Shown here: piece after piece, positions 42,401 through 50,489 of the stretch
How the letters are laid out: each line of letters starts with the position of its first letter
Numbering within the stretch: position 1 is the stretch's first letter
Source: Jatrophihabitans telluris
Lineage (GTDB): Bacteria; Actinomycetota; Actinomycetes; Mycobacteriales; Jatrophihabitantaceae
DNA: 64,000 nucleotides
Assembly (NCBI RefSeq): GCF_023516435.1
Contig: NZ_CP097332.1
Coordinates: forward strand, 1,736,001 to 1,800,000
Direction: 5' to 3'
Translations under genes and position numbers: made by a program
The notes under the pieces: generated by a model
The model's input: the letters and a program-made list of their open reading frames with translations, nothing else
The model's database searches: none
What the model was told of the DNA's origin: nothing

Positions 42401-42613
42401 TCGGTCGGCCTGACCGCGACCTCGACCGGCGCCTCGGGCTTCCTCGTGGCGTACGCGGGCAGCTCCGGTCCGCCGGCCTCCAGCCTGCACTTCGTGCCTG
42501 GCCGGTCGGTGTCGAACAACGCGGTGGTCTCGCTGCGTGCCGGAGGCTCGTTCGCTCTGCACGTATCGGCTACCGCGAACTCTGCCGTCGACCTGCTCGG
42601 CTACTTCCGCTGA
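39482..42613 (+). CDS. Secreted S8 subtilisin-like peptidase with three C-terminal DTR repeats
   Basis: A 1043-residue exported subtilase. It has a signal peptide (KRRSLLLLTSAVLVAGSVTA), then a Ser/Ala/Pro stretch with an 18-base tandem repeat. The catalytic triad is Asp232 (VDAGFSG), His277 (TEHGTAVAEV) and Ser600 (GTSAAAPHVAG). From about residue 670 there are three homologous blocks of about 125 residues, starting LLDTRTGAGGH, ILDTRTTVGGH and IFSTATGNGKY and each ending LLGYY or LLGYF. Such blocks occur in actinobacterial wall-associated enzymes. GTG 39482 and 39494 are alternative starts. Substrate unknown. Confidence 0.92.
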   Translation: MVNQVKRRSLLLLTSAVLVAGSVTAASLPAGASPASPSAPAVPSTSAAPSTSAAPSAPSGSPRRSAPAAVPVSPLVLQRARTSSAVRAAITQAASRAVQAPAALDPTLYAVTGIRHGALGSVTKTNNRGQVLVTVTGSGAAAAANASGADVLATVQQATTVLAKPSQLLALARAAGVADVAPAQKAFTQAVCDVPVDQGANSQCTEGITASNADAWHTSGNEGAGTTVAIVDAGFSGLASEIAAGNLPSDVATPGSVQGANQNFCGSGTSGLGTTEHGTAVAEVVHQLAPKATLLLYCVVDNVTFAKAGDAIIAKKQAGKALIVNSSLGFGGDGRADGSGLTRSGYYISTALTVKKARDNGILWVQSSGNNAQDHWYGSITDVDKSGLNKGYVDLFTHTEDTDAFALAPGASASVYLTWDQWPVARQGLNIEIEEFNGSQLVGYGQGSSIPGIAAAPVRNMELYNGSGETHTYTISVRVAGKAAGGRYDLSYFGDMSPSLRADPSYFGESNAHGNAARAASGSVTEPASSPYALAVGAWDLNTADDGTANTDFWKYDTLQPFSSRGPTIDGRVKPDIIGFDGVTTNQNPNTGLNPFYGTSAAAPHVAGAAALVAAANPGWDAAQIQTYLEQHTTRTPAVPNSTLGHGLLNLSAVANGHDTPTPALFHAMSDPVHLLDTRTGAGGHVGALTAGQTLSVNPASGGVPASATSVVLTLAGVNAAGSTYLSAYGNTYSPLNGLTLSSTVPRGATTITVPLTSSKTFVLRNNGAKVDATIDLLGYYSPPGSPTPAAFKAEAGYGGLTSPMRILDTRTTVGGHHAKLARNQQLTVPITTKGYGVPANATAVVVNLTAVDMSAQGYISAFPNTQAGTTALVFRQSSRANLAVVPLNAAGGFKVLNSAQSTTDLLISVLGYYTPSSTVGYVGFDQPVRIFSTATGNGKYGYQGKLTPETASPNLPVYGGGIYGVPHDVKALSVGLTATSTGASGFLVAYAGSSGPPASSLHFVPGRSVSNNAVVSLRAGGSFALHVSATANSAVDLLGYFR

Positions 42614-42630
42614 TCGGTGACCTGAGCAAA

Positions 42631-42664
42631 GACAGAGCCCGGTTCTCACGAACCGGGCTCTGTC
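42631..42664. terminator. Bidirectional terminator between subtilase and beta-glucosidase genes
   Basis: A perfect 15-bp stem (42631-42645 with 42650-42664) and a TCAC loop lie between two convergent genes. The plus strand continues CTTCTCC and the minus strand TTTGCTC. This is the clearest hairpin terminator in the window. Confidence 0.88.
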
Positions 42665-42718
42665 CTTCTCCGCCGAGGGCGGGCTGGGCGGTCAGCGGCC
42701 CTCGGAGACCCGCCTGAT

Positions 42719-44140
42719 TCAGACGGTGACGGCGTTGTCGGCGATGACGGAGGAGAACCAGCGGGCCGAATCCTTCGGAGTGCGGACCAGGGTGTCGTAA
42801 TCGACGTGCACCATGCCGAAACGCTTGGAGTAGCCCCAGGCCCACTCGAAGTTGTCCATGAGCGACCAGAGGTAATACCCGCGTACGTCGGCGCCGCCCT
42901 CGATCGCGGCGTGCACCGCGGCCAGGTGCTTGGCGACGTAGTCGATTCGCTCCGGGTCGTGCACCGCGCCGTCGGCCGAGAGCACGTCGGCGTAGGCGCA
43001 GCCATTCTCGGTGATGGCCAACGGCACCCCCGGATAGTCCTTGTGCACCCGCAGCAGCAGTTCGGTGAACGCCTGTGGGCGGATGGGCCAGCCCATGTCG
43101 GTGTACGGACCGGGCTGCGGGATCGAGAAGGCCAGGTCCGTACCCGGATAGCTGGAGGGTCCCGCATCGGCCTGGGACGGATCGTTGACCCACCGGCCGG
43201 TGACCTGCGCCCGGATCTCCTCGGTTGCCTTGGCCACGCTGCTCGGGGTGTAGAAGTTGATGCCGAGCAGGTCCAGCGGCTGGTGGATCGCCGCCGCGTC
43301 ACCGTCGGCGATGAAGGACCAATCGGTGATGTGCGCGGTGTCGGTGAGCAGCTCGGCCGGATACTGCCCCTGCAGGATCGGGTCGAGGAAGATGCGGTTG
43401 GAGATGGCGTCGACGTGCCGGGCGGCCCACTCGTCCTCGGCGGAGTCGGTGGCCGGGTAGACCTGGGCGAGGTTGAGCGTGATCGACATCTGGGTCCGGG
43501 CCGGCACCACCGAGCGCAATGCCTGCACCGCGAGCCCGTGTCCGAGGTTGAGATGGTGAGCAGCGGTCAGGGCCAGGGCGTTGTCCGTCAAGCCCGGAGC
43601 GTGGACTCCCGAGGCGTAGCCGAGGAACGCCGAGCACCAGGGCTCGTTGAGGGTGGTGAAGGTCGGGACCCGGTCGCCGAGGCTTCGTCCGAGCACTTCG
43701 GCGTACTCGGCGAACCGCTCGGCGGTTTCGCGGCTGGTCCAGCCACCGGCATCCTGCAGGGGCTGCGGGAGGTCCCAGTGGTAGAGGGTCACCAGCGGAC
43801 TGATGTTTCGCTCGAGCAGGCCGTCGACGAGGCGGGAGTAGAAATCAAGACCGGCCTGGTTGACCGCCCCGGAACCCGCCGGGATGACGCGTGGCCAGGA
43901 CACCGAGAACCGGTAGGAGGGAAGTCCGAGCTCGGACATCAGATCGAGGTCCTCGGCCAGGCGGTGGTAGTGGTCGCAAGCGACATCGCCGGTGTCGCCG
44001 TCACGAACGCGCCCAGGTTCAGCGCAGAAGGTGTCCCAGATGCTCGGGGCGCGGCCGTCCTCCTTCGTGGCGCCCTCGATCTGGAAGGCGGCGGTCGCCG
44101 AACCCCAGACGAACTGGTCGGGAAACTGCAGGCGGGTCAT
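42719..44140 (-). CDS. GH1 beta-glucosidase
   Basis: A 473-residue family 1 glycoside hydrolase that hydrolyses terminal beta-glucosides such as cellobiose, in the cytoplasm (no signal peptide). It begins with [19 protein letters not shown]. The acid/base Glu is in TLNEPW (about 165) and the nucleophile Glu in ITENG (about 376). ATG 44140 is chosen because AGGAG lies 8 bases upstream; an in-frame start 45 bases earlier lacks family similarity. A CebR-type operator is at 44236-44249, and the LacI regulator gene is just upstream. Confidence 0.96.
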   Translation of the reverse strand: MTRLQFPDQFVWGSATAAFQIEGATKEDGRAPSIWDTFCAEPGRVRDGDTGDVACDHYHRLAEDLDLMSELGLPSYRFSVSWPRVIPAGSGAVNQAGLDFYSRLVDGLLERNISPLVTLYHWDLPQPLQDAGGWTSRETAERFAEYAEVLGRSLGDRVPTFTTLNEPWCSAFLGYASGVHAPGLTDNALALTAAHHLNLGHGLAVQALRSVVPARTQMSITLNLAQVYPATDSAEDEWAARHVDAISNRIFLDPILQGQYPAELLTDTAHITDWSFIADGDAAAIHQPLDLLGINFYTPSSVAKATEEIRAQVTGRWVNDPSQADAGPSSYPGTDLAFSIPQPGPYTDMGWPIRPQAFTELLLRVHKDYPGVPLAITENGCAYADVLSADGAVHDPERIDYVAKHLAAVHAAIEGGADVRGYYLWSLMDNFEWAWGYSKRFGMVHVDYDTLVRTPKDSARWFSSVIADNAVTV

Positions 44141-44235
44141 GGATGGGACTCCTGAGGTGGATTCGGGTTCGCCAGATGGCGCCACGGGTCGCGCAACGAA
44201 CCGCTGATCGCCGTCATGGAGCGCGGACGAAGGGG

Positions 44236-44249
44236 TGGGAGCGCTCTCA
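44236..44249. promoter_or_regulatory. CebR/CelR-type operator
   Basis: TGGGAGCGCTCTCA differs at one base from the palindrome TGGGAGCGCTCCCA known as the operator of the cellobiose repressors CebR and CelR. It lies about 100 bases upstream of the GH1 gene and between it and the LacI-family gene, which fits local control. Confidence 0.75.
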
Positions 44250-44304
44250 TGTATCGATCAAGAATGGGCTCCGACCCATCAGGTGTCAAGTCCTGGGACC
44301 GGTC

Positions 44305-45336
44305 TCAGCCGGACGAACGGGCGACGAGCTCGACGTCGAGCACGGTCGCTGCCTCAACCGCTACGCCGGCGATGCGCTTGAGCAACAGCTCTGACATGGT
44401 GCTGCCCAACCGACCGACGGGCTGGCGCACGGTGGTCAGCGGCGGATGCGCCAGCGCGGCATCGGCGATGTCGTCGAAGCCGATCACAGCGACATCCGAG
44501 CCCACCCGCCGACCGGAGTATTCGATGGCCCGCATGGCGCCCAGCGCCATCAGGTCGGAGGCGGCGAAGACGGCGTCGACGTCGGGATGCCGTTCCAGGA
44601 GGGTCGTCATGGCTTCATAGCCGCCGGCTGCGGTGAAGCCGCCCGGGGCGCGTAGGTCCTCGCCCCAGGATCGGCCGGCCTCGGCCATCGCCTGCTCGAA
44701 GCCGGCGAGCCTGTCCTGTCCGACCGACATGTCCAGCGGACCATGGATGGTCGCGAGCCGGCGGTGCCCGGAGTCGAGCAGCCGCCGCGTCGCCAGCTGC
44801 GCACCGGCGCGGTTGTCACTGTCGACGTAGTACAGCTCGTCGGCGGCCACCTGCGGCCGGCCGGCGAGCAGAGTCGGGACACCCCGTGCCTCGAGTTCGA
44901 CCGGCAGGCTGGTGTCCCCGTGCAGGGACAGCAGCAACACCCCGTCCACGTGACCGCCCGAGGCGTACTGCACGAACCGTGCGAAGTCGTGCTCGGTGGT
45001 GGCGACGGTGAAGACCAGCTGCAACCCGGCCTCGGCCACCACCGTCTGCGCGCCACGCAACAGGCCCATGAAGAACGGGTCGGAGAACAGCCGGTCCTGG
45101 GTCTCGGCCACCAGAAACGCGATCGAATCACTGCGGCCGGTGACCAGTGACCGCGCGGCGAGGTTGGGTACGTAGTTGATGGACTCGGCTGCCTCGCGCA
45201 CGGCTGTCCGCGCCCGTTCGCTGACGTTCGTCGCCCCACGCAGTACCCGGCTCGCGGTTGCCCGCGAGACGCCGGCGCGAGCCGCCACCTCCTCCAGAGT
45301 GGGGATGGCCCGGCCGCCGCTGCCGCTGCTCGTCAC
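44305..45336 (-). CDS. LacI-family regulator, CebR-like
   Basis: A 343-residue LacI/GalR repressor. The helix-turn-helix TLEEVAARAGVSRATASRVLRG is near residues 13-34, followed by the hinge NYVPNLAARSLVTGRSD and a periplasmic-binding-protein-like sensor domain. Together with the CebR-like operator and the adjacent GH1 gene it is expected to respond to a beta-glucoside such as cellobiose. It is probably transcribed towards the glucosidase gene. The GTG start is supported weakly by CAGACT 6 bases upstream. Confidence 0.9.
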   Translation of the reverse strand: MTSSGSGGRAIPTLEEVAARAGVSRATASRVLRGATNVSERARTAVREAAESINYVPNLAARSLVTGRSDSIAFLVAETQDRLFSDPFFMGLLRGAQTVVAEAGLQLVFTVATTEHDFARFVQYASGGHVDGVLLLSLHGDTSLPVELEARGVPTLLAGRPQVAADELYYVDSDNRAGAQLATRRLLDSGHRRLATIHGPLDMSVGQDRLAGFEQAMAEAGRSWGEDLRAPGGFTAAGGYEAMTTLLERHPDVDAVFAASDLMALGAMRAIEYSGRRVGSDVAVIGFDDIADAALAHPPLTTVRQPVGRLGSTMSELLLKRIAGVAVEAATVLDVELVARSSG

Positions 45337-45561
45337 CGGTGAAGTCTGTCACGTGGCTGACTGGATGAGCGGCAGGTGAGCGCCCATGGCCGACCGCTGG
45401 TCGGAAGGTGGCAAAGAATCTGGCAGAATGGCCGGTTGAGTACCGGCCGGTCCGCGGACCCTCTCACCTCTGTCCGGCCCGTCCACCAGGATCATCGCCT
45501 GGGTGTTCCCCACCCACAGGTGCTCTGATCCGTCCCAGCACACCAACGGAGCCGAACAACA

Positions 45562-46059
45562 GTGGCAGTCAAGATCAAGCTCACCCGCATCGGAAAGATG
45601 CGCGAGCCGCACTACCGCGTGGTCGTGGCCGATGCCCGCACCAAGCGGGATGGCCGTTCGATCGAGACTATCGGTGAATACCACCCCAAGAATGACCCGT
45701 CGGTGATCAAGGTCGACGCCGACCGTGCCGCGTACTGGCTCGGTGTAGGTGCCCAGCCGACCGAGGCCGTTCAGGCGATCCTCAAGGTCACCGGTGACTG
45801 GCAGAAGTTCAAGGGCCTGCCCGCCCCGGCACCCATGAAGTTCGCCGAGCCCAAGCCGGACAAGCGCGCCTTGTTCGACGCCGCGCTCAAGGAGACCGAG
45901 GGCGAGCCGGCCACCGAGGCCACCACCCCGCGGAAGAAGGCCGCCCCCAAGAAGGCGGCCGAGGCCGAGGCTCCGGCGAGTGACGCCCCCGCCGAGGCGC
46001 CGGCTGAGCCTGCGACCGCAGACGCCGCCGAGAGCGGCGCTGACAACGGAGCCGAGTAA
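45562..46059 (+). CDS. rpsP: 30S ribosomal protein S16
   Basis: S16 with the family start [24 protein letters not shown]-type sequence and [12 protein letters not shown]. The conserved part ends near residue 105. The remaining 60 residues are an Ala/Glu/Pro-rich acidic tail ([17 protein letters not shown]-type), seen in other actinobacterial S16 proteins. The GTG start has CGGAG about 12 bases upstream. khpA starts at the base after the stop; rpsP-khpA-rimM-trmD is one operon. The 225-base gap upstream, divergent from lacI, holds its promoter, but none is clear. Confidence 0.95.
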   Translation: MAVKIKLTRIGKMREPHYRVVVADARTKRDGRSIETIGEYHPKNDPSVIKVDADRAAYWLGVGAQPTEAVQAILKVTGDWQKFKGLPAPAPMKFAEPKPDKRALFDAALKETEGEPATEATTPRKKAAPKKAAEAEAPASDAPAEAPAEPATADAAESGADNGAE

Positions 46060-46299
46060 GTGCTCGAGGAAGCCCTCGAACATCTGGTCCGCGGCATCGT
46101 CGACCACCCGGACGACGTCACCGTCGACCTGGTCGACAATCGTCGCGGACGTCGGCTCGAGGTCCGGGTGCACCCCGACGACCTCGGACGTGTGATCGGC
46201 CGCAGCGGGCGCACCGCAAAGGCCCTTCGCCAGGTCGTCAACGGTGTCGGCGGCAAGGGCATCCGAGTGGATGTCGTTGACACCGACGAACGCCGTTGA
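46060..46299 (+). CDS. khpA: KH-domain RNA-binding protein KhpA
   Basis: A 79-residue single KH-domain protein; the GxxG loop is in GRVIGRSGRTAKAL. Its usual place between rpsP and rimM is conserved in actinobacteria and firmicutes. KhpA pairs with KhpB (Jag) in other bacteria and affects RNA stability and cell elongation. The start GTG directly follows the rpsP stop. Confidence 0.93.
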   Translation: MLEEALEHLVRGIVDHPDDVTVDLVDNRRGRRLEVRVHPDDLGRVIGRSGRTAKALRQVVNGVGGKGIRVDVVDTDERR

Positions 46300-46306
46300 C
46301 CCTGTC

Positions 46307-46870
46307 GTGACGAACGACGCGCCTCCGGCCGGCCGCGCCGATGCCCCCACCCCTGGTGGTGTGGACATCGTCGCGGTCGGCCGGATCGGTAAGGCCCACG
46401 GGATCCGCGGCGACATGTTCGTCGAGCCCTGGACCGACGCCGTCGACGAGCGCTTCGCCGACGGCGTCGTGCTCGTCACCGACCCCGCTGACAGAGGCCC
46501 CCTGACGATCGAGTCGTCCCGGATGCACTCGGGCAAACTCGTCGTCCATTTCCGTGGGGTGGACAGCCGCAGTGCGGCCGAGGACCTGCGCGGGACGAGC
46601 CTCGTCATTCGTACCGCAGACCGGCCGCCGATCGAGGACGAGGACGAGTTCTACGACACCGAGCTGATCGGCCTGCGCGCGGAACTCCCCGACGGCCAGG
46701 TCCTCGGGCCGGTCACCGATGTCTTGCATTCCACGGCCGACAGCCTGCTGGTCATCGCCTACGAGCACCGGGAGGTCCTGGTGCCGTTTCGCAAGCAGTT
46801 CGTCCCCGTCGTAGACCTCGCCGCGACCCGGGTCGTGGTGGACCCCCCGGCGGGATTGTTCGAGCTGTGA
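46307..46870 (+). CDS. rimM: Ribosome maturation factor RimM
   Basis: A 187-residue 16S rRNA processing factor that aids maturation of the 30S head with S19. It has the N-terminal VDIVAVGRIGKAHGIRGD segment, and a C-terminal PRC barrel with EDEFYDTELIGL and LVPFRKQFVPVVDL. GTG 46307 follows khpA by 7 bases; GTG 46361 would remove a low-complexity 18-residue lead and is a possible true start. The stop overlaps trmD (GTGA). Confidence 0.94.
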   Translation: MTNDAPPAGRADAPTPGGVDIVAVGRIGKAHGIRGDMFVEPWTDAVDERFADGVVLVTDPADRGPLTIESSRMHSGKLVVHFRGVDSRSAAEDLRGTSLVIRTADRPPIEDEDEFYDTELIGLRAELPDGQVLGPVTDVLHSTADSLLVIAYEHREVLVPFRKQFVPVVDLAATRVVVDPPAGLFEL

Positions 46871-47619
46871 CCGGCGCGTTCGCCTCGGATCCGCAGACCC
46901 CGGATCTGTCGGTCGACGTCGTCACGATCTTTCCCGAGTACTTGGCGCCATTGCGGGAATCCCTGCTCGGCAGGGCCATCGCGCGCGGCCAGGTCCGGGT
47001 CGACGTCCACGATCTGCGCACCTGGACGACCGACGTGCATCGCACGGTCGATGACACCCCGTACGGCGGGGGACCGGGGATGGTCATGCTTGCCGAGCCC
47101 TGGGGGCAGGCGCTGGACTCGATTGCGCCACCCGAGCGGCCCGACCAACCTCGCCTGATCGTGCCGACGCCCACCGGCCGCCCGTTCACGCAGGCCGTCG
47201 CCGCCGAACTCGCCGCGACGCCCTGGCTGCTCTTCGCGTGCGGGCGCTATGAGGGCATCGACTCACGAGTCACCGAATACGCCGCTCGACGAATGGTCGT
47301 GGACGAGATCAGCCTGGGCGACTACGTGCTCTGCGGCGGTGAGGTGGCCGTACTCGTCGTCATGGAGGCCGTCGCTCGTCTCATCCCGGGAGTGCTGGGC
47401 AATGCGGCCTCGGCGGCCGAAGACTCCTTCACCGCAGCGGTCGACGGTCTGCTGGAGGGTCCGGTGTACACCAAGCCCGCTTCGTGGCGCGGACTCGCCG
47501 TGCCCGACGTGCTGCTGTCCGGTCACCACGGCCGCATCGCGGAGTGGCGACGGGAGCAATCGGTGCGGCGCACCCGCAGCCGACGACCGGACCTGCTGGA
47601 CCCAGACGGTCCAGCGTGA
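46867..47619 (+). CDS. trmD: tRNA (guanine37-N1)-methyltransferase
   Basis: A 250-residue SPOUT-class enzyme that methylates G37 of tRNAs with a G at 36, preventing frameshifts. Motifs: VVTIFPEYLAPL at the start, DDTPYGGGPGMVML, and the trefoil-knot loop CGRYEGIDSRV followed by SLGDYVLCGGEVAVLV. The GTG overlaps the rimM stop, coupling the two. It ends 201 bases before rplS. Confidence 0.96.
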   Translation: MTGAFASDPQTPDLSVDVVTIFPEYLAPLRESLLGRAIARGQVRVDVHDLRTWTTDVHRTVDDTPYGGGPGMVMLAEPWGQALDSIAPPERPDQPRLIVPTPTGRPFTQAVAAELAATPWLLFACGRYEGIDSRVTEYAARRMVVDEISLGDYVLCGGEVAVLVVMEAVARLIPGVLGNAASAAEDSFTAAVDGLLEGPVYTKPASWRGLAVPDVLLSGHHGRIAEWRREQSVRRTRSRRPDLLDPDGPA

Positions 47620-47820
47620 GGCAGGACTGCTCGGTTTCTCGTTTCGCCTCCTCATATGGCACCATCAAGGGGTTGTCCAGTGGCGGCCGGTGATCGCATG
47701 CGGTCGTCGATGCCCACAACGAGGCGTCCGATGGTTCGGCCGCTGGAGAACAATCGAGACCGATGACGACGATTTGGCGTGCCCCGTGTGCGCCGGTCAG
47801 ACGAAGGAAGCAGAGCCGAG

Positions 47821-48180
47821 ATGAGCAGCACGCTGCAGACGCTGGACGCCGAGTCGCTTCGTAGCGACATCCCCGAGTTCCGTGCGGGAGACACGCTGAA
47901 GGTGCACGTGCGGGTCATCGAGGGCTCGCGCTCACGTGTCCAGGTCTTCCAGGGCGTCGTGATCCGTCGCTCGGGCGGCGGCCTGCAGGAGACGTTCACG
48001 GTCCGCAAGATCAGCTTCGGTGTCGGTGTCGAGCGCACCTTCCCCGTTCACACGCCGGTGATCGACAAGATCGAGGTCGTGACCCGGGGCGACGTCCGAC
48101 GCGCCAAGCTGTACTACCTCCGCGACCTTCGTGGCAAGGCTGCCAAGATCAAGGAGAAGCGCGAGACCGTCTCGCGATAA
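47821..48180 (+). CDS. rplS: 50S ribosomal protein L19
   Basis: A 119-residue L19 with [19 protein letters not shown] and [12 protein letters not shown], a protein at the 30S-50S interface. ATG 47821 is chosen; AAGGA is 12 bases upstream. The 201-base region before it (47620-47820) has no gene and contains AT-rich patches (CATATGGC near 47654), so it may hold the promoter and a leader. lepB follows on the same strand. Confidence 0.95.
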   Translation: MSSTLQTLDAESLRSDIPEFRAGDTLKVHVRVIEGSRSRVQVFQGVVIRRSGGGLQETFTVRKISFGVGVERTFPVHTPVIDKIEVVTRGDVRRAKLYYLRDLRGKAAKIKEKRETVSR

Positions 48181-48229
48181 GTCGCGCTGCGGCGACGGCT
48201 CGACGAACCTCCGAGGTACTCCGAACCCG

Positions 48230-49558
48230 ATGCCCAGGAACTCAAGTGGACGGTCCGGGTTCTGGGGGTCCGAGGAGCGATCCGGCCTTGATGCCGACCG
48301 CTCCGATCCCAAGGCTGAGCGCCCCGAGTTGAGCGCCGCCCGTCCCGAGGCGAGCTCCGACCGTCTTGGGGCTCCTGCGGTCTCTGATGGCGCCGCAGTC
48401 TCTGAGGAGCCCGCAGTCTCTGGCGCCGCTGCGGTCGCTGAGGAGCCCGCAGTCTCTGGGGCCCCTGCGGTCTCTGAGGCGCCCGTGTCCGCCCCTCCCG
48501 TCGCGACCGAGCCGGCCGAATCGGCCGGTGCAGAGCCCGTCGAACCCGCCGTTGCAGAGTCCGCCCCCGCGCCGGCCGAGAGCGCCGCGGCTGAGCAGGA
48601 AGTGGCCGCGACCGCAGCAGCGGCGGACCCCGATCGTCCCAAGCGACGGAGCCTGCTCGCCCGCTTCGAATTGCCCATCCTGATCGTCGTCGCAGTGGCC
48701 ATCGCCATCGTGCTCAAGACCTTCGTGATGCAGCCCTTCTACATCCCGTCAGAGTCGATGGAGAAGACGTTGCACGGGTGCAGTGGTTGCTCGGGTGACC
48801 GGATCCTGGTGTTCAAGCCCGTGTATCAGGTCCGCGACCCACACCCCGGCGACATCGTGGTGTTCCGGGCGCCGGTGGACTGGAACGAGGCCGGCGGAGT
48901 GACCCTGTCTGGCAACCCCGTCGTCCATGCCGTGCAATGGTTCGGGCAGCTCGTCGGTGTGGTGCCGCCCAGCGAGAAGGACCTGGTCAAGCGGGTCATC
49001 GCAATCGGTGGCCAGACCGTCAAGTGCTGCGACAGCAAGGGCAACGTTCAGGTTTCCGACCACGGCGCCGCAGGTCCCTGGCGCAGCCTCAACGAGCCCT
49101 ACATCTACCTGACCAACCCGGTGTCCACGACCGATGGCGGAGCGACCGCCGACAATCGCACTTTCGGGCCTGTGACAGTCCCGAGTGGCCGGCTGTGGGT
49201 GATGGGCGACCACCGAGACGACTCTGCGGATTCCCGCTATCACTGCGGCGACGCGGGGACCGCACATTGCGATCCGAACCAGAGCACGGTCGCGGTGAGT
49301 GACGTGATCGGCAAGGCCGTCGTCATCGCCTGGCCACCATCGCGCTGGCGCACCCTCGGCACCCCGGCGACCTTCACCAGCGCGCTGTCGGCCCCCTTGC
49401 TGGCGCCGGGCCCGACGGCTCCGGTGCCGGTTGCGGCCGCCGCCCTGGTGGGTGTCGGCATGGTCGTCCGGCGCCGTGGCGCGCGATCGACGTCCCGTCG
49501 ACGCCGCGGAGTTCGGCGTTCAGCGCTGATGAGTCGTCGGCTTCGCCGACGTCTCTGA
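48230..49558 (+). CDS. lepB: Signal peptidase I
   Basis: Signal peptidase I of about 442 residues removes Sec signal peptides at the membrane. The long N-terminus (about 130 residues) is an Ala/Pro/Glu/Ser-rich cytoplasmic arm with a 12-residue unit AAV(S/A)EEPAVSGA twice. Then comes a transmembrane helix (ELPILIVVAVAIAIVLKTFV). Catalytic Ser176 is in IPSESM and general base Lys254 in LVKRVIAIGG. A second hydrophobic segment is near the C-terminus, followed by a basic tail. ATG 48230 is preferred over a start within rplS. Confidence 0.94.
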   Translation: MPRNSSGRSGFWGSEERSGLDADRSDPKAERPELSAARPEASSDRLGAPAVSDGAAVSEEPAVSGAAAVAEEPAVSGAPAVSEAPVSAPPVATEPAESAGAEPVEPAVAESAPAPAESAAAEQEVAATAAAADPDRPKRRSLLARFELPILIVVAVAIAIVLKTFVMQPFYIPSESMEKTLHGCSGCSGDRILVFKPVYQVRDPHPGDIVVFRAPVDWNEAGGVTLSGNPVVHAVQWFGQLVGVVPPSEKDLVKRVIAIGGQTVKCCDSKGNVQVSDHGAAGPWRSLNEPYIYLTNPVSTTDGGATADNRTFGPVTVPSGRLWVMGDHRDDSADSRYHCGDAGTAHCDPNQSTVAVSDVIGKAVVIAWPPSRWRTLGTPATFTSALSAPLLAPGPTAPVPVAAAALVGVGMVVRRRGARSTSRRRRGVRRSALMSRRLRRRL

Positions 49559-49589
49559 TTGCGGTATCCCGCGAGCATGACTGATCACC

Positions 49590-50489
49590 GTGGCTGAATA
49601 TCGGGTGGCCGGTCGGGTGGTCCTGCTGGATGCCGCCGACCGGGTGCTTCTGGTCCACGAACGAACCGACCTGAACGCCGTGACATCGCACTGGCTGACC
49701 CCGGGCGGCGGACTGCACGCGGGTGAGACGCCGGCAGCGGCCGCGGTCAGGGAACTCGCGGAGGAGCTGGGTCTGAAGGTCGACCTGCCGGATGAGAAAG
49801 CCGCTGATTTCGTCGACCGCTATCAGTACCACCTCGCCGGACGAGATATCGATCAGACCAACCACTTCTACGTCGTGCGGACCGCTGAACCGTTGAAGGG
49901 GGGCGTCGTGCACCGCACCGAGCTGGAAGAGGAGCTGATCCTCGGCGAGCGGTGGTGGAGCGTTGACGAACTCGCCGCCACGAACGAGGTGTTGCGGCCC
50001 GACACCCTGCCCGACCGGGTGGCCGAGGCGGTTGGGCTCAGGCCTGCGCCGACCGTGCGTCAGGCCGGTCGCGTGCTCGTGCTCGACCGCACTGGCCACG
50101 TTCTCCTGCTGCGACACCGTTGCGGGCCTGGCCTCATCGATACCGTATGGGCGGCCCCCGGCGGCGGCTGTGAACCGGGTGAGTCGGCCCTGGCCGCGGC
50201 GATGCGTGAACTGTCGGAGGAATGTGGATTTCGACTGGCCGTCGCAGACCCCGAACCGGTCGCGGTCGAACGCCGGATGTGGGCAACGGGCGGCATTGCC
50301 TACGATCAGACCGACAACTTCTACCTGGCGCGGGTGGCTGAGCGGCCCGAGGTCGATCCGTCCGCCCGAACCACGCTGGAGGCGCAGACCGTGCTCGAGC
50401 ACCGATGGCTTTCGGTCGAGGACCTGGACACCGGCCGCGACCGCTTCGAGCCGGCGAACCTCCCGGCGATCATGCGGGGCCTGCAATGA
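49590..50489 (+). CDS. Protein with two Nudix hydrolase domains
   Basis: A 299-residue cytoplasmic protein with two Nudix boxes: GGGLHAGETPAAAAVRELAEELGL (near residues 38-61) and GGGCEPGESALAAAMRELSEECGF (near 188-211). Each carries the G-x5-E-x7-REUxEExGU catalytic pattern, so both domains look active. Tandem Nudix arrangement is less usual than single. Substrate could be a nucleoside diphosphate derivative; unknown. It overlaps rnhB (ATGA) at the end, and starts 31 bases after lepB. Confidence 0.9.
   Translation: MAEYRVAGRVVLLDAADRVLLVHERTDLNAVTSHWLTPGGGLHAGETPAAAAVRELAEELGLKVDLPDEKAADFVDRYQYHLAGRDIDQTNHFYVVRTAEPLKGGVVHRTELEEELILGERWWSVDELAATNEVLRPDTLPDRVAEAVGLRPAPTVRQAGRVLVLDRTGHVLLLRHRCGPGLIDTVWAAPGGGCEPGESALAAAMRELSEECGFRLAVADPEPVAVERRMWATGGIAYDQTDNFYLARVAERPEVDPSARTTLEAQTVLEHRWLSVEDLDTGRDRFEPANLPAIMRGLQ

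Noticed and set aside
47700-47820. Short cysteine-containing peptide gene (CPVCAGQ) before rplS
   Set aside because: The open frame is a tail of an antisense/alternate frame of trmD with no start or ribosome site of its own.
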